A stretch of 64,000 bases of DNA from an uncultured Clostridia bacterium (GTDB taxonomy: Bacteria; Bacillota; Clostridia; Christensenellales; Borkfalkiaceae): NCBI GenBank assembly GCA_947624965.1, contig CANQMN010000006.1, positions 32,399 through 96,398 of the forward strand, written 5' to 3'. How positions within the stretch are numbered: the first letter of the stretch is position 1; each line of letters starts with the position of its first letter. The notes under the pieces were generated by a model. It saw only the letters and a program-made list of their open reading frames with translations. It was not told where the DNA came from and ran no database searches. Shown piece by piece: positions 40,494 through 49,939 of the stretch. Position numbers and translations under genes: made by a program.

Positions 40494-41621
40494 TTACCCG
40501 ATGTTCGGCGGAACGGTCGACGTAACATCGAACGACGTCTCCGTCGCTTCGTTTTCGCAGATATCTTGGGAATATGCGATATGCTCCGCGGGTCCGATGT
40601 CTCCCTGTACGATCTCGCCCGTAACGGTGACATTTTCGATACGCGCGCCCGCGTATGCCTTGTGCGCGACGAGGGAGACCCGATAGAGGCTGGCGGCGAT
40701 CCCCGTTTTAAACGTCGCGCGGACGCCGCTGAACGTGATGTCGTGCACATAGGAGCTCGCGGAGAGTTCGTTGAACAGTACGCCGATGTTCCGAGTATTT
40801 TGGCTCCCCTCGACGATGACGTCGATCCCGAAGAGCGTGTGCCCCTGCCCGTCCAGCTCGCCCCTATACATCTTATTGGGGACGTAGGGCGTCTCGGCGG
40901 TGAACGTGATATCCGCGTCTACATAGACTTTGTTGCTGCCCGCCAGCGCGCTGTTGAACTCCGACGGCGTATCCACGATCTTCCATATGCCGTTCAAAAA
41001 TTTCGCATAGACGATCTCGTCCTTGCCCGCCTCGAAGGTGTAATTCCATTCGTATTTTTCGGTGAAGTCGGGATCGGCATAGTAATCGTAAAACGTCTTG
41101 TTCTCAACGGACGGATCGTCGATCTCATCCGGGCGGCGACGCGTCGTGCCCGGCATGCCGAGATATTCTTTCACGACGTTCTCCCCGTCCATGACGAGAA
41201 TGCGGGGCTTGTTCAGATAGGCGGCATAGAGCGTTGTGTCGCCCTCGACGCGGTCTTCCTTGAAATCCCACGCCCTGCCGAGCTTTACCGTGCCGTCCTC
41301 GTTGCGGAGCGGCTCGCCCGCCTCGTCCGTCTCGGGCAGATGCCAGCTTCCCACATATTCCCGCTCGAACGCCTCCACGGGCCACTTGCTGTCCGCCCCG
41401 GGTTGGAGAAGATAGGGATCGCTCGCCAAAACGCCCAAATGCTCGGGCGGGCGCGTATCCTGCCACGTCTTGCTCTCTTCGTCCCATGTAAACAAATTAT
41501 AACTGAACGTTACCGTATAATCGTAAGGCGCTTCCGTTTGAGCGGCGCATGCGCAGATCCCCGCGCACATCGTCGCGGCGATCAATGCGATCAGCGTTGC
41601 TTTCAACCATTTCCTGCTCAT
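40494..41621 (-). CDS. Surface lipoprotein of unknown function heading the opp operon
   Basis: 375 residues with a lipoprotein signal ending near C23/C25 (AGICACA). The N-terminal half contains InlB-repeat-like stretches (VTFSYNLFTWDEESKTW, EGDTTLYAAYLNKP, DEIVYAKFLNGIW). The C-terminal half resembles right-handed beta-helix or GLUG-type repeats (GELDGQGHTLFGIDVIVEGSQNTRNIGVLF, YVHDITFSGVRATF, IENVTVTGEI). A binding or adhesion role is plausible but not shown. It ends 33 nt before oppA and shares a near-consensus promoter with the operon. Confidence 0.8.
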   Translation of the reverse strand: MSRKWLKATLIALIAATMCAGICACAAQTEAPYDYTVTFSYNLFTWDEESKTWQDTRPPEHLGVLASDPYLLQPGADSKWPVEAFEREYVGSWHLPETDEAGEPLRNEDGTVKLGRAWDFKEDRVEGDTTLYAAYLNKPRILVMDGENVVKEYLGMPGTTRRRPDEIDDPSVENKTFYDYYADPDFTEKYEWNYTFEAGKDEIVYAKFLNGIWKIVDTPSEFNSALAGSNKVYVDADITFTAETPYVPNKMYRGELDGQGHTLFGIDVIVEGSQNTRNIGVLFNELSASSYVHDITFSGVRATFKTGIAASLYRVSLVAHKAYAGARIENVTVTGEIVQGDIGPAEHIAYSQDICENEATETSFDVTSTVPPNIG

Positions 41622-41653
41622 GGCATGCTCCCGTAGGCTTCCGTGATTTTTTC

Positions 41654-41683
41654 ATTATACCTTGTAACAAGGCTTTTTGTCAA
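41654..41683 (-). promoter_or_regulatory. Promoter of the opp operon with operator-like palindrome in its spacer
   Basis: TTGACA (41683-41678), 18-bp spacer, TATAAT (41659-41654). The spacer contains the 13-bp palindrome CCTTGTAACAAGG (41660-41672), directly abutting the -10 box. Confidence 0.8.
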
Positions 41684-41739
41684 CGATTTTGACCCCGCCG
41701 CGGGAAATTGTCCCTCCCCGCGGCGGGATTTTTACAAAT

Positions 41740-44700
41740 TTATTCGTCTTTTCCCGTATCTTTTTCCTCGGGCGTTGAGGACGCGTCCTCGGAAGGCTGT
41801 TCGGCGGACTGTTCTTCGGAATGCGCTTCGCGCTCGCTTCCCGCCGCCTTCGCGCGCTTCTTTTTGAGAAGGAGCACCGCCGCGACCGCCCCCGCCGCGC
41901 CGAGCACGACAACGCCGCCCACGACGCCGAGCGCGATGTAGAGCGCGTCGTCTCCGCCGCCGCCCTCCGCATCCGTGCCCTCGCGGGGCGAGACGCTGAT
42001 GCGCACGACCGTGGTAAGCCCGCCGTAAGAGATGACGACTTCATGGTCGTCCTCGGTGAGCGCGCCCGTAACGGACAGCGTGTAATCGGTAACGTCCAAA
42101 CGGGAAAGATCGTCGTACACGGCGGTGATCGTCATGCCCGTAGGATCGAAGGTCTCGCCCACGAAGTATTCCGTCTTGGGAAGGGAAGTAACGTCGAGGG
42201 AGACGAGCGCCGCGGGAATGCCGAGCTCCGCCTTGATGGCGCGCACTTCCGCCTCCACCGCGAGGAACTTGGAACGAAGCTCCGCGGAGACAAAGGCGAG
42301 CTGGCGCGCATCCGTAATGGCGTTCAGCTTTATGCGGACGGGCCGGACCTGTTCGAGGCTGATGCGCCCGATCTCCGTCCTCTTTGCCGCCGCATCGGCA
42401 ATCGCGTCGATGGCTTGGCGGATCTCCGCCGCCGTGGGCAATCCCTCGATCCCCGCGATCGTATCCTTCGTGTTCGTATCGGCAGCGTACTCCGTGAGGA
42501 TTGCGCCGTCCCCGCCGTTGTTGAAATATGATGCCCACACGACGGAGAGATCGTCGTACCCTTTGCCGTTCTCGGGACGGTGCAACACGATCCCGAGTTC
42601 ATAGTACGCCGCCGTCACCCAGTAGTCGCGGAACTGCGAATAGTACATGCCGTACTGCCAAAGCGGATAATATTCCTCCGTCTGGAAGATGACGTCGTCG
42701 GCATACGGGCATTCGAGCACGGGCGCATCCACGCCCTCGAAGTAGTAATCGACGAGGTTGTTCGCAAGGAAGAACGCATACGCGCCGATCGTGCGGACGG
42801 TGTAAGGAATGTGCACTTCGGTGAGGTTCCTCGCGCCGTAGAACGCGCCGTAGGCGATGCGGACGGTGCCGACCTTCACGGAATAGCTCGTGCCGACCTT
42901 GCCCGCGGGGTACTGTTCGAGCACGAAGCCGTCCTCCGCGCGGGAGTAGAGCACGCCGTCCTCGGAGAAGAACACGCCGTCCCCCTCCACGTTGATGGAG
43001 CGGAGCGAGCTGTTCGCGCCGAACACGCCGCCGCCGAACGTTGCGCTGTATTTGCCGCGGCGGTCGAGATCTTTGCCGTTGAGGCTGTGATACTGTTGGA
43101 CGTCCTCGAAGAGCGTATTGCACAACGCCGCGGGAATGGTAACTTCCGTGAGCTCGTTGTCGCGGAACGCCTCCGTGCCGAGAATGAGCGAATCGCCCGT
43201 TCCGTTCGCGTTGCCCGTGCGGTCCGCGTCGCTCGTGAGGCGGATGGACGTGAGCCCCGTGTTGATGAACGCGCCCGCGCCGATCGTATCCGCGCCGATG
43301 ACGAGCGTCGTCCCGGACGCGGCGAGCGGACGTGCGTCGCGGAGCGCGCCGCTTCTGCTCTCGTCGCGCATGAACGCCTGTCTGCCGATGTAAACGGTCC
43401 CCGAGAGCGTGTCCGCGCCGATTTGCAGGTAGTAGCAGTTTTCAAACGCGCTGTCGCCGACAATGAGGTCGGTCGCAACGCCGTTTCCGCGGATTTCGAG
43501 GGTGCGAAGTCCTATGCTCTCCGGGTGCCCCGTGGCGTCGCCCGAGATATAGGCGGGCTCCGCAAACGCATACGCGCCGATCGTGCGGATGGAATCGGGC
43601 AGAGATACCCGCGCGGGATAGCTCCCGTTAAAGGCGTATGCGCCGATCGTCGTCGCGCCGTCCGCAAGGGAGACCGCAGGCGTAGACGCGGTGGAGCGGA
43701 GCGTTTTCAAACCCTCCATCCCCGCGAGAGCAAAGTTGCCCATGCGCGCGATCGCGCCGAGGGAGACGGATGTGATCTTATTACTGCCGAAGAACGCGAA
43801 CGAGTCGATAAGCGTCGTCCCCGGAAGGGAGACCGCGCCCGTGAGCTCGGTGTTCGCAAACGCCCGCACGCCCACGCCTTGAAGCGCGTCCGCCGAGACG
43901 GAGGTATACCCCGTGCCGTTGAAGGCGTTCGCATAAATATTCTCCGCCACGGGGAGCGAGAGCGTGCCCGTGAGCGAGGAACAGCCGTAGAACGCATATT
44001 CGTCCACCGTTACGACGGCGTCGAGGTTGATGGTATCGAGCGCGGTACAGCCGTAGAATACGCCCGCGTTGAGAACGGTCATCGTCTCGGGAAGGGTAAC
44101 CGACGTGAGCGACGTGCACCCCTCAAAGGCGTACGCGCCGATTTCCGTGAGCGCGGCGGCGTCGAACTCGTCGATGTTTCTGCGCGCAAACGCGCCCGCG
44201 CCGATCTCCTTCACGTCCGCGGAGAGCGTTACGCTGCCCTCGAACGTTACGGGCACCTCGTCCAGCCTCTTTCCGCCCTCGATGGCGGTGTACAAGATAT
44301 GGTTTTCGTCCACGCTGTGGTGCGCGTTGGAGCCCGTGATCGCGAACGCGCCGAGCGCCTGACAGCTGCGGAACGCGTTCCTGCCGAACGCGAGGACCTC
44401 GGTGTTCTCTCGGAGCGTCACCGTCGTGAGCGTTTCACAGCCCTCGAACGCACTCGCGCCGACTTCGTAACTTCCCGCGGGGAGAGTGATGGACGAGAGC
44501 GCGGGGTCGCCGTGGAAGAGGTACGCGCCGAAGTAGTAGACGTTCTGATCGCCGAACGCCACGTTTTGCAGCGCGGCGCAGCCCTCGAACACGCCCTCCT
44601 CGAAGCGGGGCATTTCGAGAACATATTCGTCGCCGCCCTTCGGCGTGCCGACGTGCGCAAGCGATCTGCAACCGCGGAACATGTACGGTCCGAGCACGGT

Positions 44701-47700
44701 GTGCTCGCTCGTCTTTACGGTTACGACCCCCGATGCCTCCGATTCCTCGATGAGCCCCCAGCCGTATTCCACCTGTCCGTCCGCGCCCACGCGGGTGCCC
44801 GGCGCGGTGCCGAATACGGATGTTCCCGCGACGCGCAGTCCGCTGATATCGATCTCTCGGAGGGACGTACAGCCGCTGAACGCGTAATCGTACGCCGTCG
44901 CGATGCTCGCGGCGTTTACGATCGTTTCGAGCGACGTACAGTTGCGGAAGCAGTTTCTGCCGAGCGCGACCGCGCCGACGCCCGTAACGCTCGGATCGAT
45001 CTCGTCCGTATACAGCCCGAACTCCACTTCGGAGAGATTGGCACAGCCCGCGAACGCCGCTTCGCCGATGAAGGTAACGCTCTGCGGAATGAACACGTAT
45101 TCGAGGTTCTCGCAGCCGCGGAATGCCTCCTCCGGGATCTGCGTGAGCCCGAAGGGCAACGTTACGCGGCGGATGGTCTTGTTGAACTGGAACGCCTGCT
45201 CGGACATCGTCATGATGTTGTAGCGCTCGGGGACGATGACTTCGCCGTCCTCCCCGTCGCCGTAGAAGTGGAGCAGGTTATAGCCGTCCACATCGTACTC
45301 GTTGTTGACGTTGACTACGATGGAACGGGTAACGCGCGCAAGCCCGTTCACCGAGACGCGGAGCGTCGTCCTGCCGCGCTTTTCGGCATGGAGCGTCCCC
45401 TCGGCGGTAACCGTCGCGACGTCGTTCGTTACGCTGTACGAATAGGTGTAATCGTTCACATAGGCGCAATACCACGGCGAAACGGTGGGCTCGAAGGTAA
45501 CTTCCTGTCCGGGATTGAGTTCGAGCGTATTGGACGAGAGCGTATTATATTGCATCTGCGCGTCGAACACGGGTTCGAGATCGACGCTCTCGGGCACGGG
45601 CGCCGCGCGCGGCGTGCCCTGTACGGTAACGACGATCTGCGCCACCACCATGCGCTGTGTGCTCTGCGTTTCGCCTATGGAAACGGGGACGTCCATCACG
45701 ACGTCGAGCGTCTCCGTGCCGCCCGAACCGAATGCGAATATTTCGTGCCCCTTCGTCGCAAGGAGGGAGGAGGACCCGTTCGTTACGACCTCCACCGCGC
45801 CCGCGAGGTTGGGATCGGCGACGCCGTCGCGCGTCGTGTTGACGACGACGTTATAGCTCTCGTACTGCGCGATGGTGAGGGAGTACGCGTTGTACGTGAA
45901 GGGCGTTTCGTCGGGACGCGCGCCCGTCCTCGTTTCGAGGAAGTGCAACTTGTTGTCCTCGCCGAGCGTAACGAGATCCTCGGTAAAGCCCTTCGCCTGC
46001 GTGATGTCGAAGATGTACACGCTCTGGTTCATCGCGTAGTCTTCGATCGCGAAGTAGACGCCGTCCGAGAAGACCCCCTCGCGGCGGACCATCTGATCGT
46101 AATAATCGGTGATCTCGAAGGAGAGCGTGCTCGTCGCGCCCTTCCCGCCGTAGCAGGGAATGGGATATTCCGTGAGAAGGGAGAGCTGTTGCGCCTGATG
46201 CGGCGTGTAGCGCCCCGTTTCGGGATCGTATTCGTACTCGTATTCCCCTTCCATGTCGCGCAGGTAGCACGGCATGCCGTCCATGACGTACTGGTTGTCG
46301 CTGACGTCGACGTCGAGATAGATCCTGTACCGCGTTACGTTCGCGCTGTCGGTGTACGGCTCGTAGCGGACGCGGTAATCCCTGAACGAAGGGCTCTCCG
46401 TATCGACGGTAAAGTCGAACGTAAACGTATCCTTGGGGACCTGTTTGCCCTCGGCGACGGGATAGTCCAGCTCCGCCTTCATTTCAAGGCGGTACACGGT
46501 GTTGCCCGTGAGCCCCCATTCGGTGGGGCGGAGTTCCAGACGGACGTTCGCGCCGCGCACGGTGCCGCCCATCGCGTACGATTTCCCGACGTTCTCGCGC
46601 ACGCTGTCATAGACGAGCGAGCCCGTCTCGGTATCCCGTATCGTGATGCGCAAATGCTTCGCGTTGCGCATGAGCCCCGCCGAGATCATATAAAGTTCAT
46701 AGATGGAGCGGGACGACGTGTCGTCGAACGTGGAGATCGCCGCCTTCTTCTCGTCGGGGAAGAGCTCGACGTCGAAGGGAGACACGTCGTAGAGGTAGGA
46801 GCCGAGCGGGATGACGTACTGCGCATCCCAATACAGCCCGAGCGGACGGGTGGATTCCGCCTGCGCTTTGAGCTTATCCTGCTCCTCGATCGTCTTGTCC
46901 TGTTCGCTCGCCGCGATCTCATAGATGGTGTAGTCGAAGATGGGCGAATCCGTCCAGTCGCCGTAGAACGCGAGGAAGGGAATGCCGAGATCGACGGTGG
47001 AGACGTTGCCGCTCCCCCCTTCCGCTTCGAGGCGGACGAACCCTTCGACATACATGCCGTTTTTGAACGTGCTCTCGATATAGTCCCTATCCTTCCCCGA
47101 GAGGGAGATGACGACGCGGACGGTTACCGTTCCGCTCGCGGGAACGGAGATCTTTTCCTCCGTGTTCCGCTTTTCGCCGTTCACGTACAGCTCGATATCG
47201 GGATCGAGCATGCGCGCCTTCTCCGCGACGGTGATGCCGTCGCTGGACAGCGATTCCGTCATCACGTAAAAGGCGGGCGTATAGCGCACGTCGTACGATT
47301 TGAGGTTGTGGACCTCGAAGGTCATATCGTAGAGACCCGAGCGGGTGGGATCGTCGCCGAATTCCACCTTCACTTTGTCGGAGACGACGGCGTCGCTGCT
47401 GCGGTATGCCTCCGTCGTGCCCGTCTTATCGAACGTATCGTAATCGAAATCGGAATCCGGGGACTCGCCCGTAATGTGCGTGGTGCCCGGAATGCTCTTC
47501 ACGGTGAGATACCCCTCCGTGTCCATTGCCGCTTTGATGCCGCCGAGCCCCGCGCCCTGCTTTCTCGGCGAATAGGGATTGCCCTCTTCGTTGAGCGCCA
47601 TCGTCGCCGTGCTCATGAGGAGCTGGTTGGTGAAATCCCGCACCTGGACAGCCGTCCAGCCCGCGTGGTTTTTCTGCACGTACTGGCGGAGAAGGGCGAC

Positions 47701-49695
47701 CGCGCCCGCCATGTTGGGGGACGCCATCGAGGTGCCGCTCTGCGTATCGTAACCGCCCGGGACGGAGGAGAGGATCTCCCCGCCGTGCGCGGTGATCTCG
47801 GGTTTCAACTTCAAGTCGGGCGTGGGACCCCAGCTCGAAAAGTCGGACATGAACGGTCCCGCCTGAAAGCTCGGCGAGAAGGTGATCTGCCCCTTGCCGC
47901 TCTTCGCGTTCGAGAGGAGAAGATTGCCGTCGTCCAAGCCGATGGAGCAGGTGGGGATGGGATCCAAAGCGTCGCCGAGGGACATGCGGATCTCGCCCGA
48001 AACGTTGTTGTAGATGATACAGGCGATCGCGCCCGCCGCCTTCGCATAGTCCACCTTCTCCGCGAACGTGATGTCGCCGCGCCGCACGAGCGCGATGGTG
48101 GGCGTCTGCGCGAGCTGGCGCTGAATGCTCGACGTGTACTGTTGGGCGCGCCCCACGCCGCCGATCACGACATAGGGAAGGGTGAGAGAACCGTCCTGCG
48201 AGACGGCGTCTTCGAGAACGCCCCCCTCTCCCGTCATGTCGTAGAGCTGTTGCATGAAGTCGTAGGGATTGCCGTGCCCGTCCGAGCATTCGGTCATCAC
48301 GACGCTCTCCGCCTGCGTCTCGTCCGCCGTCGCCCCCACGAGGAAGTAGCGGGACTTCGCGCCCTGAATGGACGCGACGGAGAGCGCGGACGAATAGGTG
48401 GAGGGAGAGCCGACCGTGCCCGAATCGGGGTTGGTCGTAAGGTTGGTGCCGTAGCCGCCGCCCGTGCCCGCGCTGTACTCGTTGCTCGCCGCGACGACGA
48501 GGCTGATGCCCGCCTTCTCGATCTTGCCGTAGACGTTCTTCACATTGTCCACTTCGGCGGGAATGGAGAAGCCCGCGCTCGTTCCCAGCGACATGTTGAT
48601 GACGTCCACGCCCATCTCCACGCAGTCGGAGAGCGCGGCGATGATATCCACCTCGTCCGCACCGCCGAGCATCGGGCTGTCGGGATCGTCGGTGAACACT
48701 TTGCAGATCATGAGTTGCGCCATGGGCGCGACGCCGATGAACGTCTGCGTCTTATCGGCGTTTACGTACTTGGAATCGTCCCTGCCCGCCACGATGCCGG
48801 CGACGTGCGTGCCGTGCGTCGAATAGGAGGGGAACACGATGGGGTCGTCGTCCGAATAGTCGTAGGCGAAGGGAATTTTCGCATTGTAGTACACCTGATC
48901 GACGGAGAGCCCGCGGGTCGAAGTCGCCGCCGCGGTATTCGCGAGGTGATCTTTGACAGTGTTCTCCGTCCAGATCCCGTCGAGCTCGGCGATCTCGTCG
49001 TAATTCTGGAACGCCGCGTGCGTATGATCGATCCCCGTATCGAGAATGGCGACGACCATTCCTTCGCCCTGCACGTTGTAGGGCTCGCCCTTCACGGAGC
49101 TGGAATCGTAAATGCCCGAGGCATAGGCGTTCGCGTTGTTGTCCACCGCGGCGGGCGAGGCGTACGCCTCCGAATAGAACGCGGAGGAGACGCCCTCCAT
49201 GCCCTGCACGGTGTCGAAATCTCGGTTCTTGATCTTGATTGCGACGCCGTCCATGAGCGAAGTGTACGAATACTTGCACTCGTAGGAGATGCCCTTCGCG
49301 GAGAGCTCGTTGAGGAAGTTCTTATGCTTGCGTTCGAGCGCGACGGTGAGATTGTGCGCCTCCGTCGTCGCGGCGTATTCCGCAAACGTTCCCGCGGTTT
49401 TCTTTCCGAGGTATTCGTCCATGACGCTCGTCCCGCCGAAGTCGACGACGATCCACCGCTCCGCCTCGGGCGCGAGCACGTTCTTGCTCACGAGGTCGGT
49501 ATTGAGATATTTCATGCGGATTTCGTCCGTGCTCACTTTGCCCGTTACGTCCTCCACCGCGGGGCGCGCCGCGGCGACGCTGCCGTTCGCGGAAGCGCTC
49601 CCTTCGGGGAAAGATACGGCGATCCCCGCGCCCAAAAACGCCGCAAGGGCGACGGAAAGGGCGCGCACGGAGTATTTTCTCGCTTTGATGTTCAT
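41740..49695 (-). CDS. Giant surface subtilase with PA domain and BspA-type leucine-rich repeats
   Basis: 2651 residues. A signal peptide (about 1-37) and propeptide (about 50-180) precede an S8 peptidase with D219 (DTGIDHTH), H294 (STHGTHVAG), oxyanion N405 (AASNEY) and S656 (SGTSMASP). A PA insertion fills about 500-605, as in C5a peptidase and lactocepin. Fn3-like beta domains follow to about 1460. Then comes a long array of LRR_5/BspA repeats (about 1470-2330; units like IPEEAFRGCENLEYVFIPQSVTFIGEAAFAGC), a helical part, a bacterial Ig-like domain (about 2480-2570, VGETFDPTGMTITAVYDD) and a C-terminal membrane helix with a charged tail; no LPXTG motif. It is probably a wall-spanning host- or diet-protein protease that may feed peptides to the opp system next door. 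Confidence 0.9.
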   Translation of the reverse strand: MNIKARKYSVRALSVALAAFLGAGIAVSFPEGSASANGSVAAARPAVEDVTGKVSTDEIRMKYLNTDLVSKNVLAPEAERWIVVDFGGTSVMDEYLGKKTAGTFAEYAATTEAHNLTVALERKHKNFLNELSAKGISYECKYSYTSLMDGVAIKIKNRDFDTVQGMEGVSSAFYSEAYASPAAVDNNANAYASGIYDSSSVKGEPYNVQGEGMVVAILDTGIDHTHAAFQNYDEIAELDGIWTENTVKDHLANTAAATSTRGLSVDQVYYNAKIPFAYDYSDDDPIVFPSYSTHGTHVAGIVAGRDDSKYVNADKTQTFIGVAPMAQLMICKVFTDDPDSPMLGGADEVDIIAALSDCVEMGVDVINMSLGTSAGFSIPAEVDNVKNVYGKIEKAGISLVVAASNEYSAGTGGGYGTNLTTNPDSGTVGSPSTYSSALSVASIQGAKSRYFLVGATADETQAESVVMTECSDGHGNPYDFMQQLYDMTGEGGVLEDAVSQDGSLTLPYVVIGGVGRAQQYTSSIQRQLAQTPTIALVRRGDITFAEKVDYAKAAGAIACIIYNNVSGEIRMSLGDALDPIPTCSIGLDDGNLLLSNAKSGKGQITFSPSFQAGPFMSDFSSWGPTPDLKLKPEITAHGGEILSSVPGGYDTQSGTSMASPNMAGAVALLRQYVQKNHAGWTAVQVRDFTNQLLMSTATMALNEEGNPYSPRKQGAGLGGIKAAMDTEGYLTVKSIPGTTHITGESPDSDFDYDTFDKTGTTEAYRSSDAVVSDKVKVEFGDDPTRSGLYDMTFEVHNLKSYDVRYTPAFYVMTESLSSDGITVAEKARMLDPDIELYVNGEKRNTEEKISVPASGTVTVRVVISLSGKDRDYIESTFKNGMYVEGFVRLEAEGGSGNVSTVDLGIPFLAFYGDWTDSPIFDYTIYEIAASEQDKTIEEQDKLKAQAESTRPLGLYWDAQYVIPLGSYLYDVSPFDVELFPDEKKAAISTFDDTSSRSIYELYMISAGLMRNAKHLRITIRDTETGSLVYDSVRENVGKSYAMGGTVRGANVRLELRPTEWGLTGNTVYRLEMKAELDYPVAEGKQVPKDTFTFDFTVDTESPSFRDYRVRYEPYTDSANVTRYRIYLDVDVSDNQYVMDGMPCYLRDMEGEYEYEYDPETGRYTPHQAQQLSLLTEYPIPCYGGKGATSTLSFEITDYYDQMVRREGVFSDGVYFAIEDYAMNQSVYIFDITQAKGFTEDLVTLGEDNKLHFLETRTGARPDETPFTYNAYSLTIAQYESYNVVVNTTRDGVADPNLAGAVEVVTNGSSSLLATKGHEIFAFGSGGTETLDVVMDVPVSIGETQSTQRMVVAQIVVTVQGTPRAAPVPESVDLEPVFDAQMQYNTLSSNTLELNPGQEVTFEPTVSPWYCAYVNDYTYSYSVTNDVATVTAEGTLHAEKRGRTTLRVSVNGLARVTRSIVVNVNNEYDVDGYNLLHFYGDGEDGEVIVPERYNIMTMSEQAFQFNKTIRRVTLPFGLTQIPEEAFRGCENLEYVFIPQSVTFIGEAAFAGCANLSEVEFGLYTDEIDPSVTGVGAVALGRNCFRNCTSLETIVNAASIATAYDYAFSGCTSLREIDISGLRVAGTSVFGTAPGTRVGADGQVEYGWGLIEESEASGVVTVKTSEHTVLGPYMFRGCRSLAHVGTPKGGDEYVLEMPRFEEGVFEGCAALQNVAFGDQNVYYFGAYLFHGDPALSSITLPAGSYEVGASAFEGCETLTTVTLRENTEVLAFGRNAFRSCQALGAFAITGSNAHHSVDENHILYTAIEGGKRLDEVPVTFEGSVTLSADVKEIGAGAFARRNIDEFDAAALTEIGAYAFEGCTSLTSVTLPETMTVLNAGVFYGCTALDTINLDAVVTVDEYAFYGCSSLTGTLSLPVAENIYANAFNGTGYTSVSADALQGVGVRAFANTELTGAVSLPGTTLIDSFAFFGSNKITSVSLGAIARMGNFALAGMEGLKTLRSTASTPAVSLADGATTIGAYAFNGSYPARVSLPDSIRTIGAYAFAEPAYISGDATGHPESIGLRTLEIRGNGVATDLIVGDSAFENCYYLQIGADTLSGTVYIGRQAFMRDESRSGALRDARPLAASGTTLVIGADTIGAGAFINTGLTSIRLTSDADRTGNANGTGDSLILGTEAFRDNELTEVTIPAALCNTLFEDVQQYHSLNGKDLDRRGKYSATFGGGVFGANSSLRSINVEGDGVFFSEDGVLYSRAEDGFVLEQYPAGKVGTSYSVKVGTVRIAYGAFYGARNLTEVHIPYTVRTIGAYAFFLANNLVDYYFEGVDAPVLECPYADDVIFQTEEYYPLWQYGMYYSQFRDYWVTAAYYELGIVLHRPENGKGYDDLSVVWASYFNNGGDGAILTEYAADTNTKDTIAGIEGLPTAAEIRQAIDAIADAAAKRTEIGRISLEQVRPVRIKLNAITDARQLAFVSAELRSKFLAVEAEVRAIKAELGIPAALVSLDVTSLPKTEYFVGETFDPTGMTITAVYDDLSRLDVTDYTLSVTGALTEDDHEVVISYGGLTTVVRISVSPREGTDAEGGGGDDALYIALGVVGGVVVLGAAGAVAAVLLLKKKRAKAAGSEREAHSEEQSAEQPSEDASSTPEEKDTGKDE

Positions 49696-49768
49696 GTTGT
49701 CCTCCTGTTATCCACGGGATAATTTCTTCTTTTTGCGGTCCGCTCTGCGCGTACGCGCACGCACGGAC

Positions 49769-49804
49769 ATTATAATAGGATAGAATACAGCATTTCTATC
49801 CTAT
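49769..49804 (-). promoter_or_regulatory. Promoter of the giant subtilase with an 11-bp inverted repeat over the -35 region
   Basis: TATAAT (49774-49769) is directly preceded by the inverted repeat ATAGGATAGAA/TTCTATCCTAT (49775-49785 and 49794-49804, 8-nt spacer). No good -35 hexamer is seen, so the repeat probably binds an activator or repressor. Confidence 0.65.
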
Positions 49805-49939
49805 CACAACGCCCGATTTTTTGCAAGTTATTTCCCCTCTCTTCTCCTAATTTTCACAGAAAAAAGAAACTTATAACCTTCTCGGACCGTTTTTATAAAT
49901 TACTTATGAATTTATGCAAAAATATGCGTGCTCGCGCCG

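Noticed and set aside
41697..41731. CCCGCCGCGG hairpin after the giant subtilase gene as a terminator.
   Set aside because: The inverted repeat is clear, but no T-run follows on the minus strand where it would be needed, so I do not list it as a terminator.
42580..49722. A 2380-codon plus-strand open frame opposite the giant subtilase gene, and many similar long antisense frames.
   Set aside because: They mirror the codon bias of the GC-rich minus-strand genes, lack ribosome sites and family motifs, and the minus-strand products are clearly recognisable.
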